Source: Salinibacter ruber DSM 13855 | GTDB lineage: Bacteria; Bacteroidota; Rhodothermia; Rhodothermales; Salinibacteraceae | NCBI RefSeq assembly: GCF_000013045.1 | Contig: NC_007677.1 | Location: forward strand, 2,480,001 to 2,544,000 | Length of the DNA: 64,000 nucleotides | Reading direction: 5' to 3' | Shown: piece after piece, positions 52,011 to 61,095 of the stretch | Layout of the letters: the number at the start of each line of letters is the position of its first letter | How positions within the stretch are numbered: position 1 is the first letter of the stretch | Notes under the pieces: generated by a model | Seen by the model: the letters and a program-made list of their open reading frames with translations, nothing else | What the model was told of the DNA's origin: nothing | The model's database searches: none | Position numbers and translations under genes: made by a program

Positions 52011-53378
52011 ATGCTTCCTCAAGACGCCCTCGACATTCTGATCGTCTCGATACGGGACGGGTTTGTGCAGGTGAGCGCCTTCGTCGCGGTGACCGTTCTG
52101 TTGTTTAGTTACCTTCAGTACCGAACCAGCGGCCGCATCGTCACCTTTCTCCGGAACCACCGGCGCATGCAGCCCATCGCCGGGGCCCTGCTCGGGCTGA
52201 CCCCGGGCTGCGGCGGGGCCATCGTGGCGATGCCCCTCTACATCCGCGGCACCATCAGCTTCGGGTCCGTCGTGGCCACCCTCGGGGCTACGGCCGGGGA
52301 CTCGGCCTTCGTGATTCTCGCCATTGCGCCCGGGGCCGGGGTGTACGCCTACGGACTGGCCTTCGCCGCGAGCGTGGCGTTTGGCTACGCCATCGACCAC
52401 TGGGGGTTGGGCGTCCGCCGCATCGACGCGGCCGTCGAGCGCGTTGCGGCCGTGATGCGTCCGGGGAACGTCGCGGCCTCCAGCGTGGTCGCCGGGGGGC
52501 ACGGCACGGCGACGGGGTCCCCGGAGGCGCCCCGCCCCGGGGATGCCGGCTCGGCGGCCGTCGCGCGGTCCAGTCCGGCCCGCCTCGACGGTGCGCTCTC
52601 GGCCCCAGACGCCGCCCCCGCCGGTACGGCCTCGTCCTGCCCGCCCCCGTCCGACGCCTCCGGCCCCCACGAATCGGCCGACGCCTCCGGCGCGACGAAT
52701 GGGGCGTCCGGCGTACTGACCACCATTAGCCACGTCGTGCACCTCCTCTGGTGGGGCGTGGCGGCCGCAGGGCTCGTGGCGGGCGTGATGTACCTGGCCC
52801 GAGGGGCCCCGGAGGTGGCCGTCGAGGTCGCCCCGACCTTCTTCGGGCTCTTCACCGTCGCCGGGGTGACGGGCACGGTGCTCTCGTTCTACCTCTACGT
52901 CGTCGGCCGCCACTACATGGACGAAGCGGGGGCCGGCCGCCTCCGCGACCGCTTCGGGAGCGCATACGAGACATTTCAGCACGCCGCGATGGAGACGTCC
53001 ATGGTGACGGTGTGGGTGCTCGCGGGCTATCTCCTCTACGAATACACCATGGGCCTTTTTGCCCTCGACCTCAGGGCCCTGTCCACGATGGCCGGCGTGT
53101 TTGCGCCGGCGGCGGGGGCGGCCCTCGGGATCGTGCCCGGCTGCACCCCCCAGATCATCTTTGCGCAGCTCTACGCCGTCGAGGAGGTGATCCCGTTTTC
53201 CGCCCTGGCGGCCAACGCCATCAGCCAGGACGGCGACGCCCTGTTTCCGCTCATGGCCATCGACATGAAGGCGGCGCTCATTGCGACGATCTACACGACC
53301 ATCCCGGCGCTGGTCGTCGGGGCCCTCGTGTACTACCTCTGGCCGTTCGCCCGCTTCGGCTTCGGCGTGCTCGGGTAG
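52011..53378 (+). CDS. putative manganese/heavy-metal exporter (ArsP_2 family)
   Basis: A protein of 455 residues from ATG 52011, with about ten membrane segments in two halves. Each half has a Pro-Gly-Cys signature: GLTPGCGGAIVAMPLYIRG near residue 65 and GIVPGCTPQIIFAQLYAV near 375. An Ala/Pro/Ser-rich hydrophilic linker of about 80 residues (roughly 155-240) separates the halves and looks disordered. This is the layout of the putative manganese transporter family. The preceding DtxR-type regulator and operator support metal efflux. Confidence 0.82.
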   Translation: MLPQDALDILIVSIRDGFVQVSAFVAVTVLLFSYLQYRTSGRIVTFLRNHRRMQPIAGALLGLTPGCGGAIVAMPLYIRGTISFGSVVATLGATAGDSAFVILAIAPGAGVYAYGLAFAASVAFGYAIDHWGLGVRRIDAAVERVAAVMRPGNVAASSVVAGGHGTATGSPEAPRPGDAGSAAVARSSPARLDGALSAPDAAPAGTASSCPPPSDASGPHESADASGATNGASGVLTTISHVVHLLWWGVAAAGLVAGVMYLARGAPEVAVEVAPTFFGLFTVAGVTGTVLSFYLYVVGRHYMDEAGAGRLRDRFGSAYETFQHAAMETSMVTVWVLAGYLLYEYTMGLFALDLRALSTMAGVFAPAAGAALGIVPGCTPQIIFAQLYAVEEVIPFSALAANAISQDGDALFPLMAIDMKAALIATIYTTIPALVVGALVYYLWPFARFGFGVLG

Positions 53379-53390
53379 CGCGCCTCCGCA

Positions 53391-53708
53391 TCACTCCGCT
53401 GGCTGCAGTTCACGGAGCCGGTCCCACCGGTAGATGCCGCCGCGGTGGCCGTCGTCCCAGGTGATGCGCAGCCCCACGCTGCCCGCCTTCTCGATCCGGA
53501 CGTTTTTCCAGCGGTTCTTCTGGCGGAAGATGTGGAGAACGCCCGGCTTGGGGATGCGCTCGACCTTCTTCCCCTCACATTCCGCACACGGACACGCCTC
53601 CCGCAGCCCGTCGAGCGGAAAGACGGACGCGTGCCCGTCGGCCCACTCAATGTTGAGCCGCTGCATCTTGACGTCGAGCGAGACGCGTTCGGGCGGCGGG
53701 ATGTCCAC
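53391..53708 (-). CDS. DUF971 domain protein
   Basis: A protein of 105 residues from GTG 53708 (the frame stays open to 53813, but the extra N-terminus has no domain character). It matches the DUF971/GBBH-like N-terminal fold: LNIEWADGHASVFPLDGLREACPCAECEG and LRITWDDGHRGGIYRWDRLREL. The domain binds zinc via cysteines (here CPCAEC) and is tied to iron-sulfur or ApbC/Mrp functions in other bacteria. It converges on the transporter gene. Confidence 0.75.
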   Translation of the reverse strand: MDIPPPERVSLDVKMQRLNIEWADGHASVFPLDGLREACPCAECEGKKVERIPKPGVLHIFRQKNRWKNVRIEKAGSVGLRITWDDGHRGGIYRWDRLRELQPAE

Positions 53709-53846
53709 GGCGAGACCACGGGCGAGAAGCAGAAACGCGCGACACGCCGGAGTCGGGCGCCGCGTCGGCAACGCGCCCGTCGCGGACGCCCCCAATTCCG
53801 GACAAAACCCCACAGACGCCTGCCGGGGATGATCCCCGGGCCCGCA

Positions 53847-56675
53847 CTACCCCTCCCCCAGCGAAGGCGCGTCATTCGTGGGCTCCATTCCCGGTAGGCC
53901 CACCGTCACACACGTCCCCTCTCCCTCCTCCGTCGCCACGTCGACGGTTCCGCCCATTCGGTCGACCGCCCGCTGCACGACGGCCAGCCCCAGCCCGGTG
54001 CCCTCGTACTCGCGCCCAAAGCCCTCCGACGCCTGCCGAAACGGCTCGAACAGCGCCGGCACCTCGTCCGGGTCCATGCCGATGCCCGTGTCCTCGACCT
54101 CCACGACCACGTCGCCGCCGGCCCGACCGACGCGCAGCCACACGGTGCCGCCCGCCTCGGTGTACGTAATTGCATTGGAGAGGAGGTGACGCAACACAAT
54201 CGGGACCTGATCCGCGGGGGCCCGGGTCCGCATCGTCGCGCTCCCCACCTCCGTCCGGAGCGCAATGTCGTCCGCTTCGGCCCGATCTTGAATCTCGTCG
54301 GCGACGGAGCGGGCCGCGGCCGCCACGTCGACCGGCTCGGCCGGTTCGTTCTGCTGCTCCGCCTCCAGCCGGGACAGGTTGAGTATATTGTCGAACGTGC
54401 GGAGCAGCCGCTCGCCGCTCTTCGCGATCAGCGATGCGAAGCGGGACACGGGGCCCGCGCCGTCGGAGGCCTCGTCGTCGATGGCCTCGGCAAACCCGAG
54501 GATGGAGGTGAGCGGGGTTCGTAGCTCGTGGCTCATGTTTGCCAGGACCGCCGACTTGAGCCGGCTCGCCTCTTCGGCCTCTTCCTTGGCCGCCCGGAGG
54601 GTCTCTTCGCGCCACTTGAGCTCCGTGATGTCGCGGGCCTCCGGAATCAGCAGCTCCACCTGCCCGTCCGCGTCGGTCACCGGGCGGATGGAAAAGTCAA
54701 TGATGCGGTCCTCATCGCCCCCCTGGATCGGCCGCTCGTAGCGTACGAACTCCCCCTCGGCTGCCCGCTCGACGGCCTCCCGGAGCCGCTGCTTCGAGTC
54801 CTCACCGGTTTGGGCCCAGTGGGTCTTCCAGATCGGCGTGCCGACGATGTCCTCCCGGTCGAGCCCCCCGAACCGAAGGGCCGTGTCGTTGGCCTCGATC
54901 ATCGTCCCGTCCGGCTCCATAAGGCCGGTAAACTGGTAGGTGTGGTTGAAGATGGCGTCGAGGCGACGCTCCCGCTGCTTGCGCTCCGTAATGTCGGTGT
55001 AGATGGCGTAGATCTCCGGCGGCCCCTCGTCGGGACGGCGGGAGATCGCCTGGACCTGAAACTCGCGCATCCCTTCGGCGGTCGTACGCTGCACCTCGGC
55101 CCGGACTTCTCCACTCTCCAGGACCCGACGATCAAAGTCTCGCGCCCGGTCGTGGCCCTTCTCCGGGACGAGTATGTGGTTGATCTCCGCCCCCACCGCC
55201 TCCGTGGCCGCCAGGCCGAACGTGTCCTCGAACGCGGGGTTGGCATCCGTGACGAAGACCCCGTCGTCCTGGGCCACGCAGCGTACCACCGGCGTGGGCA
55301 GCGACTCGAACAGCGTTTCGAAGCGGTCGCGCTCCTCGCGCAGGGCCTGCTCGGCGTTCTTGCGCTCGGTGATGTCCCGGATAATGGCCCCGAAGAACCG
55401 CTCCCGGTCGGCCTCCCAGCTCGAGAGGGCCAGCTCCACCGGCACCTCGTGGCCGTCCTGGTGGAGCCCTTCCAGCTCTACCGTTTCGCCCAGGAAGCGT
55501 CCACGGCCCGTTTCCCGGACCCGCTCCATGCCGCGGCGGTGTGGCGCCCGGTGGCGGTCCGGCATGATCGTCTCGATGGGGCGCCCGACAATGGCCTCCT
55601 TCTCGTACCCAAACATCGCCTCGGCCCCGGGATTCCAGTCGATGATGTCGCCGTCCGCGTCGGCGATGACGATCGCATCCTCGGCGCTGTCCTTCAGCTC
55701 CTCGTAGGTCCGTCGGCGCCGCTCGGCTTCTTTCCGCTCCGTGATGTCGAGAATCACCCCGTTGAACACGGTTTCTCCCTCCCGCTGCTCCGGGGTCGAC
55801 GCGCCGAGTGCCCAGATGCGCTCCCCATCCGGAGGGTCGAACGGCGTCTCGAACTCCCAGTCCGACTGTTCGTCGATGGCAGTTTCAATCGACCGCTCGA
55901 TCTCGCGCTGGTACGGGTCGGGAATGCGCTCCAGACACCGCTCGTGGAACGTCGCCGGCTCGGCCTCGAGCCCGAGCACGTCCTCGGCGTGTTCGCTGAC
56001 GAAGTGATGGCCGACGGTGCCGTCCTCACGCACGAAAAACTCGAAGACCACGCCGGGGAGGCTGTTGGTGAGGCCCTGGAGCCGGGCCTCCTGCTCGCGA
56101 ACAGTCTTTCGGATCCACAACCAGCCCTGTGTGAGAACGGTCTCCACCACGGCGATGGTGCCCATGCTCGCAAGCAGGATGAGCGGGCTGGTCTCCGGAC
56201 GCGGTCCCGTGAGCGTCGCCAGCACAGTCCCTCCCCCGCCGTAGCCCAGAAATGCGAGGGGGGCCCAGACCGACTCCGCCCCAAACGCGACGATTCCGGC
56301 CAGCACCGCGTACACGAGCAGCAGCCCCACGGCATACTCTCCCGAAAATTGGTTCAGCGCAGCGAGAACGACGAACCATCCCACAATGAGGTATAGCACC
56401 CCCCACACACAGGACACGTAGGCAGCCCGGACGCGGGCTGACCGGTACGAGGCCGCGAGGAGTGTTAAGAAGAGCCCGGCAATTCCCACGCGCACCCACA
56501 GCGGATCGATGGCATCGGGCGCGGCGACGGCGTAGAGCGGCGCGAAGCCCACCACGAGGCCCGCGCCGAGCAGGCTCAACAGGCGGTGCACCTGCACCTG
56601 CGACCGCATTTCTTCAGGGAGGTGGTCGTCTCGGGGCCGAAGACGCGAGAGGAGGGCACGTACGGAGGTCGTCAT
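53847..56675 (-). CDS. membrane multi-PAS sensor histidine kinase
   Basis: A protein of 942 residues from ATG 56675. Six hydrophobic segments lie at about 28-185. Four PAS domains follow (about 200-320, 325-445, 450-575, 580-690). HisKA has acceptor His716 in SHELRTP, and HATPase_c ends in a GTGLGLAV box. The phosphotransfer core is close to that of the kinase at 4791-8555 (LTSILGFAEAI in both), suggesting they are paralogues with different sensors. No response regulator is adjacent. The sensed signal is unknown. Confidence 0.88.
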   Translation of the reverse strand: MTTSVRALLSRLRPRDDHLPEEMRSQVQVHRLLSLLGAGLVVGFAPLYAVAAPDAIDPLWVRVGIAGLFLTLLAASYRSARVRAAYVSCVWGVLYLIVGWFVVLAALNQFSGEYAVGLLLVYAVLAGIVAFGAESVWAPLAFLGYGGGGTVLATLTGPRPETSPLILLASMGTIAVVETVLTQGWLWIRKTVREQEARLQGLTNSLPGVVFEFFVREDGTVGHHFVSEHAEDVLGLEAEPATFHERCLERIPDPYQREIERSIETAIDEQSDWEFETPFDPPDGERIWALGASTPEQREGETVFNGVILDITERKEAERRRRTYEELKDSAEDAIVIADADGDIIDWNPGAEAMFGYEKEAIVGRPIETIMPDRHRAPHRRGMERVRETGRGRFLGETVELEGLHQDGHEVPVELALSSWEADRERFFGAIIRDITERKNAEQALREERDRFETLFESLPTPVVRCVAQDDGVFVTDANPAFEDTFGLAATEAVGAEINHILVPEKGHDRARDFDRRVLESGEVRAEVQRTTAEGMREFQVQAISRRPDEGPPEIYAIYTDITERKQRERRLDAIFNHTYQFTGLMEPDGTMIEANDTALRFGGLDREDIVGTPIWKTHWAQTGEDSKQRLREAVERAAEGEFVRYERPIQGGDEDRIIDFSIRPVTDADGQVELLIPEARDITELKWREETLRAAKEEAEEASRLKSAVLANMSHELRTPLTSILGFAEAIDDEASDGAGPVSRFASLIAKSGERLLRTFDNILNLSRLEAEQQNEPAEPVDVAAAARSVADEIQDRAEADDIALRTEVGSATMRTRAPADQVPIVLRHLLSNAITYTEAGGTVWLRVGRAGGDVVVEVEDTGIGMDPDEVPALFEPFRQASEGFGREYEGTGLGLAVVQRAVDRMGGTVDVATEEGEGTCVTVGLPGMEPTNDAPSLGEG

Positions 56676-57128
56676 GGGGGATAACGATTCTGCACGATCG
56701 GGTCGGGACGTCGATCAAGGATCGTCCCCGGCAACACACGCAGCGGGACGCTGAGGCGTGGTCGGTCTACCGGGTCGGGCATAACAGCACTTGCAAAAAC
56801 CATTCGTACGCTTTTTTCTCTCCGTCCCTTGCCTGCGCCTCCCTGCCAATCGCCAATGCGTTGGGGCTTCTCCAAACCGGAACGCAGTGCCCTCAGCACG
56901 GATGCCCGATCCGTCGCCGGGGCGGCCCGGCCGTCCGCCCCTACTCGGCGTGGTGCCCACCGGGAACGCGTCGTGCTGGACGTCGACACGGGGTATTCCC
57001 CCTCGACACGTCAGAAATGAATTCGACGCTCGTCCTGGACGGGATGTCCTACAGTGCCGCCGTGCGGGCACGGCCGTCGGCCGTCACTTCGATCATGCAG
57101 GGGCGATCCAGCCAGGCGGGAACGCCCC
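56676..57128. other. gene-less stretch upstream of the kinase
   Basis: Only a short plus-strand frame (56856-57020) stands out, and it has no family signature or ribosome binding site. Confidence 0.35.
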
Positions 57129-57962
57129 TTACTCCAGCAGAAGCGCGTCGAGCCACCGGATCATCACGGCCTCCTGCTGATACATCCGCAGGTCGGCAAA
57201 CACCTGCCGAAGCGAGACCTCAATCAACCGCCGCTTGGGAAAGCCCTTCTCGTAGCGGGCGTCCAGGGCGGCGGCGGCCTTGTTTAGGTACGTCACCAGA
57301 TCGGCGTGCATCTGATCGACCGGGATGGCCTGCAGATCCGGATCCGCCGGCGCCGCGTCCCTCGCCATCGAAATGGAATCGAGTTGTTGCATCAGGGGGC
57401 TGTCCTTGCTGTGCATGTGAAAGTCCAGCAGCGACTGTCGCAGCGACGTTTCGAGCAGCAGCCTGTTGGTCAGCGCCCCGTCGTAGTTTTTATTGAGGTC
57501 CGAGGCAATCTGCTCAAAGTAGTCCACGACCGTGCCCTCCAGCGCCTCTACGGGCACCGGGCGCAGTTCCGGCTCCGACGGGCGGCGCTCGTCTTCGTCC
57601 GCCCCCGCTTCGTCCGCCCCCTCGTCGTCCGCTGCCTCGTCGTCCGCCTCCGAGCCGGGCGTCTCGACTTCCTCCTCCACGTCCGATCGCTCCAGGTAGA
57701 AGGAGGTCTGGGTGGCCCCGTATTCCGTGCGGTACCGGCCGCTCTCCTCCAATTTCCGGCGATCCAGTACGTAGGTGCCTCCCTGTCGGGTCTTGTAGAA
57801 GCCCATGACATCCCCACTTCGGGGCTTCTGGTGCACGTACACCTTCGTCGGGGTCACCTTCTGAATGTCGTGCTCGTGGATCATGCTCTTGCCATCGAGC
57901 CCGCTGACGGTGCGGAAGACCGTCTCGTGATCGTCGGCGTCGCGCTGAATGTCATCGCCCAT
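57129..57962 (-). CDS. acidic hypothetical protein with two alpha-helical repeats
   Basis: A protein of 277 residues from ATG 57962. The N-terminal 95 residues look beta-rich (HDIQKVTPTKVYVHQKPRSGDVMGFYKTRQGGTYVLDRRKL). An extremely acidic linker (about 95-135, mostly Asp, Glu, Ala) is followed by two similar helical units: YFEQIASDLNKNYDGALTNR..LLETSLRQSLLDFHMH and YLNKAAAALDARYEKGFPKR..IEVSLRQVFADLRMY. The internal duplication and the acidic spacer fit a halophile structural or scaffold protein. I recognise no family. Confidence 0.6.
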   Translation of the reverse strand: MGDDIQRDADDHETVFRTVSGLDGKSMIHEHDIQKVTPTKVYVHQKPRSGDVMGFYKTRQGGTYVLDRRKLEESGRYRTEYGATQTSFYLERSDVEEEVETPGSEADDEAADDEGADEAGADEDERRPSEPELRPVPVEALEGTVVDYFEQIASDLNKNYDGALTNRLLLETSLRQSLLDFHMHSKDSPLMQQLDSISMARDAAPADPDLQAIPVDQMHADLVTYLNKAAAALDARYEKGFPKRRLIEVSLRQVFADLRMYQQEAVMIRWLDALLLE

Positions 57963-58100
57963 GGAGTTGAGACCGCTCGTCCGAGAAATGCAGGCACGGC
58001 ACCGGCACTCGGGGGTGCCATTCGCGTTTTATGGAAGACGACCAAGACACGTTCGCCCCGTGGGACGCAGCGGCCCTCGTCGTGTCTGGAGGCATCCGGG

Positions 58101-58259
58101 GCGTGCGCCCCGTCGTCGGTCGCCGCCACGTGCCCCAGCGCCGCGAGCGTCTTCAGCAGTGCGCGCACATCGGCCCGGCGGGCACACTCCGAAAGCACGT
58201 CTTCACTTCGCTCAGGGCGCGGTGGACGTGCTGGGCGACCGGCTCGACCGTGAGCGGCG
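58101..58259. repeat. 159-bp direct repeat, left copy
   Basis: It matches 60386-60544 with about six mismatches over 159 bases and no gaps. It falls at the 3' side of a degraded coding remnant. With the right copy it brackets the ATPase-PIN gene pair. Confidence 0.85.
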
Positions 58260-58500
58260 CGTTCGCGTGGGTCATGACAGCGCGGACGGCCTGGACCCGC
58301 GGCGTGAGGCCGGACGGCCAGTCGTGCGGCTCGCGGAGGACGCCATCGCCTCCCACCTCAATGTCCAGCTCCGCTTGCGCCTCAACGGTCTCGGGGGCCT
58401 GGTACGCCGGACGGAGGTACCGGACGTTGCCTTCTTCTCTCCCCCGCCGCTCGGCGTTGAGATCATGGGGAAATCCAAGCGGGTCACCAAGGAGACCGAT
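58153..58500 (-). pseudogene. C-terminal remnant resembling a DNA methyltransferase-type tail
   Basis: Read on the minus strand from about 58500, a protein-like frame without a start gives LIGLLGDPLGFPHD..., EGNVRYLRPAYQAPETVEAQ, and DWPSGLTPRVQAVRAVMTHA, then LTVEPVAQHVHRALSEV. The reading then continues best in another frame (EDVLSECARRADV, TLAALGHVAATDDG). The pattern resembles the winged-helix tail that ends some class I SAM-dependent DNA methyltransferases. It directly follows the PIN gene stop. The frame break is also present in the right repeat copy. The family assignment is tentative. Confidence 0.45.
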
Positions 58501-58505
58501 CAGAT

Positions 58506-58958
58506 TTATGGTTCGCGGTCGTAGCTGGAGAGGTCGTCGTCCAGTGCCCAGATGAACACCCGGCGGGACGGATGGCGCTCACATTCATCGTGGAATGCTT
58601 CGACGATGGACATGTCATCAAAGCCCACTTCTTGCTGGGCATAATCGGGAAACTGTGCCAGCCACTGTCGGAGCTCGTCTTCCTCATTGATGTCCGTAGG
58701 CGTGAACGGATTTTCGCCCTGAAGCGCCAAATCGACCTGTTCTCCAAACCGTTCAGCGGCACTTCGTCGCTGACGGCCATCCCCATTCTGTGCGATATGA
58801 TTACCTGTTTCGTAGATCGTCGCAAGCGGGAGTAACAGAGTTGCCCCTTCGTCAATCAGCTCTTCGAGACGTTGAAGGACCTGCTCCCGTTCTTGACAAA
58901 GATTGGGGACTTCCAAGATATTGCAGAAGACAGAGGTATCAACGATGCAAATGCTCAT
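58506..58958 (-). CDS. PIN-domain nuclease
   Basis: A protein of 150 residues from ATG 58958. It starts with the PIN strand and first acidic residue (ICIVDTSVFCNILEVP). It continues with the second acid in LATIYETGNHIAQN, then the later aspartates in VGFDDMSIVEAFHDE and VFIWALDDDL. These fit the metal-binding pocket of PIN ribonucleases. It is longer than typical VapC toxins only slightly. The upstream ATPase ends 55 bases before it. The pair may form a nuclease-plus-sensor module, with the nuclease as effector. No antitoxin of VapB size is seen. Confidence 0.75.
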   Translation of the reverse strand: MSICIVDTSVFCNILEVPNLCQEREQVLQRLEELIDEGATLLLPLATIYETGNHIAQNGDGRQRRSAAERFGEQVDLALQGENPFTPTDINEEDELRQWLAQFPDYAQQEVGFDDMSIVEAFHDECERHPSRRVFIWALDDDLSSYDREP

Positions 58959-59013
58959 CAGCACAGGTAAAGCAGTCCGAGTACACCACGTATGAGCACA
59001 GCCCACGTAGCAA

Positions 59014-60297
59014 CTACTTCACCGATTCGAGCCAGGCCTTATCCTTCTTTCGCTGTTCTTCCGGATCCGATTGTTCATGCAGGTACTGTTCGATGATGCC
59101 CCGTGTCATGAGGCGGCCAAGGGGCCCTCGCGCCACGAGGTCCGGATACTTGCGCAGGTCTTCAAGTCGGATGAGGCGACTGTCCCCTTCATCCGGATCC
59201 CTGTAGCAGCAAACGACGTGCGGCACCGAATTGTCAGGAAGCGAGTCGAGAAGAGCAGGGTTGTGACTCGTAAGCACAACGCGAAGATTCCGCTCTTGAG
59301 CGATACGCTGGATGCTTTCGAGGAGCATCCCTGCCCGACTCGGATGGACGCCGTTATCGATCTCTTCGATGGCTATAAGAGACCCCTGTGGCGCAGAAAG
59401 CACCGCTACCCCAACGGCTAACACACGAAGTGTACCGTCGGAGAGTATGGGAGCATCCCACGCTTTTTTTCGCCCTCCAAACGATTCGGTAAGCTCCACC
59501 ATCACCTCATTTCGAGGCGTCTCAATGAAGCTGATGTTCTGAAAGTCTTGCTCGGGAAGGGCTTCAATGAAGTCGAGAATTTCGTCTTTGCGATCCTGGT
59601 GTTGACACAAATTGTAAAGGACACCTGATAGATTGCGCCCATCTCCCCTCAGCTCCGTCTCATTCGCAAAACTATACTCTCGCATGCGACGAGGATCGGG
59701 ATCAAGAAAAAGAATTTCGCCAAGCGCACTCCGAAACCGGTCCGTAATATCGGGAATCTTTTTCTGCGCCTCCTCCTTCCCGAATCGAGAAGGCGTATCG
59801 AGCTGCGTGAGTATCGCCCTTTGGTTAGAACATGCAATCTGGGGCTTCCGTCCCCCCCGCGCAAAATTATTGTAGGCAACTTTCACCTCGTACCCGTACT
59901 CATCTGGAGAGTGGACAATTTGGTAGAGCGGTACCTTTGAATGATCCCCATAGATGCTCTCTTCCACGATGTATAGATCATCGTCTTCAATCTTGAGTGT
60001 CACCTCAAAGTGCTCCCAGGGCTTGGTACTTGTCAGGGAGCATCCCAGCGAAAATGACTCAGCACCGTGGTACCCCAGAGTTTCGAGGGATCCTCGAATA
60101 GTAATGTCATCTTCTTGCACAGCACGAAGCGCATCATCAAGCCGCTGTCCTTTGGAAAGCCACGAGAGAAATCGGATGCCTTCCAGCGCGTTGCTCTTAC
60201 CGGAAGCATTTGTTCCAATAAGAAGCGTGAGTGGAGCGAGGGGGAATCTGGCTTCTCGGTAGCTCTTGAAGTCCTCGTACCGAAATTCGCTAAACAT
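59014..60297 (-). CDS. AAA/ABC-type ATPase (AAA_21, OLD-like core)
   Basis: A protein of 427 residues from ATG 60297. Walker A GTNASGKSN lies at about residues 28-36 after the FEYEDFKSY-like RecF/SMC start (FRYEDFKSYREARFPLAPLTLLIG). A central lid region follows, then the ABC signature-like LSDGTLRVLAVGVAVLS, Walker B SLIAIEEIDNGVHP and switch SHNPALLDSL. The C-terminal 60 residues hold no nuclease domain. Similar ATPases drive phage-defence pairs by sensing invaders and activating an effector. Here the effector would be the PIN protein. GC content is visibly lower than in neighbours, which suggests transfer. Confidence 0.82.
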   Translation of the reverse strand: MFSEFRYEDFKSYREARFPLAPLTLLIGTNASGKSNALEGIRFLSWLSKGQRLDDALRAVQEDDITIRGSLETLGYHGAESFSLGCSLTSTKPWEHFEVTLKIEDDDLYIVEESIYGDHSKVPLYQIVHSPDEYGYEVKVAYNNFARGGRKPQIACSNQRAILTQLDTPSRFGKEEAQKKIPDITDRFRSALGEILFLDPDPRRMREYSFANETELRGDGRNLSGVLYNLCQHQDRKDEILDFIEALPEQDFQNISFIETPRNEVMVELTESFGGRKKAWDAPILSDGTLRVLAVGVAVLSAPQGSLIAIEEIDNGVHPSRAGMLLESIQRIAQERNLRVVLTSHNPALLDSLPDNSVPHVVCCYRDPDEGDSRLIRLEDLRKYPDLVARGPLGRLMTRGIIEQYLHEQSDPEEQRKKDKAWLESVK

Positions 60298-60385
60298 AGG
60301 CCTTCAGTCCCAATGCAGTGGGGGGCAGTGTGTGATCCACCTACGGTATTCGTCTCGCCTTGTTGAAGACCCTCTCTCCTATGTT

Positions 60386-60544
60386 GCGTGCGCCCTGTCG
60401 TCGGTCGCCTCCACGTGCCCCAGCGCCGCGAGCGTCTCCAGCGGTTCGCGCACGTCGGCCCGGCGGGCACACTCCGAAAGCACGTCTTCACTTCGCTCAG
60501 GGCGCGGTGGACGTGCTGGGCGACCGGCTCGACCGTGAGCGGCG
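60386..60544. repeat. 159-bp direct repeat, right copy
   Basis: The partner of 58101-58259. A minus-strand frame through it (60379-60669, LIERWQFSGASEQGN..., EDVLSECARRADVREPLETLAALGHVEATDD) covers the same protein remnant as the left copy. Confidence 0.85.
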
Positions 60545-61095
60545 TTGCCCTGCTCGGAGGCGCCGGAGAACTGCCAGCGCTCGATGAGGGCGTCGACGAG
60601 CATAGAGGAAGTGCGTTGCACAGAACACAGGGGACATCGACGAAAGCGGCGGCCATAACCTATGCTCACAGGCCCCGAGGATCAATGCGCTCCATTCAGG
60701 AGACGGAGTCGTCCCCCCACCGTCGCTTCGTCTCGCGTGTTGCACCGGTGTGCCCCCGAAGCCGCCATTCCCGCGACGGACGACGCTTTGGAGCAACGCT
60801 GTGCTGCAGGGCAGGAGACGGCTTCTGCCGGACGAGGCCCTCATCCTGTCGCTTCAGACGTGATCTGGAGCCGATCCGTCCAACGGCCCGAGCCGATTCT
60901 GGCAACTGGATGGGCTCTGAATCAATACTGCATCGAGTTCCCCGCACGCAGTCCGGCCAGCACGGGGCTCGGAGACAGGGCGTGTGCCCTAGCCTGGAGG
61001 TAACAAGCCGGTGATCCCTCCCCACTTTCCTGGATCGTCTGTCGCCCCCCTGCCGTGGATAGACTTCCGATCTGATACAAGTCTTTGTCCCTCTC
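60545..61095. other. gene-less region with the second dispersed repeat
   Basis: Apart from the repeat at 60847-60936, nothing recognisable is encoded before the YceI gene. Confidence 0.4.
60847..60936. repeat. double-hairpin dispersed repeat, copy 2
   Basis: The left arm (60847-60876) matches the arm at 23380-23409 in 26 of 30 bases. A weaker relative of the right arm follows at 60909-60936, with the same spacing. Confidence 0.55.

Noticed and set aside
56856-57020. Short plus-strand frame MRWGFSKPER...
   Set aside because: No homology recognised and no ribosome binding site; kept only as part of the gene-less stretch.
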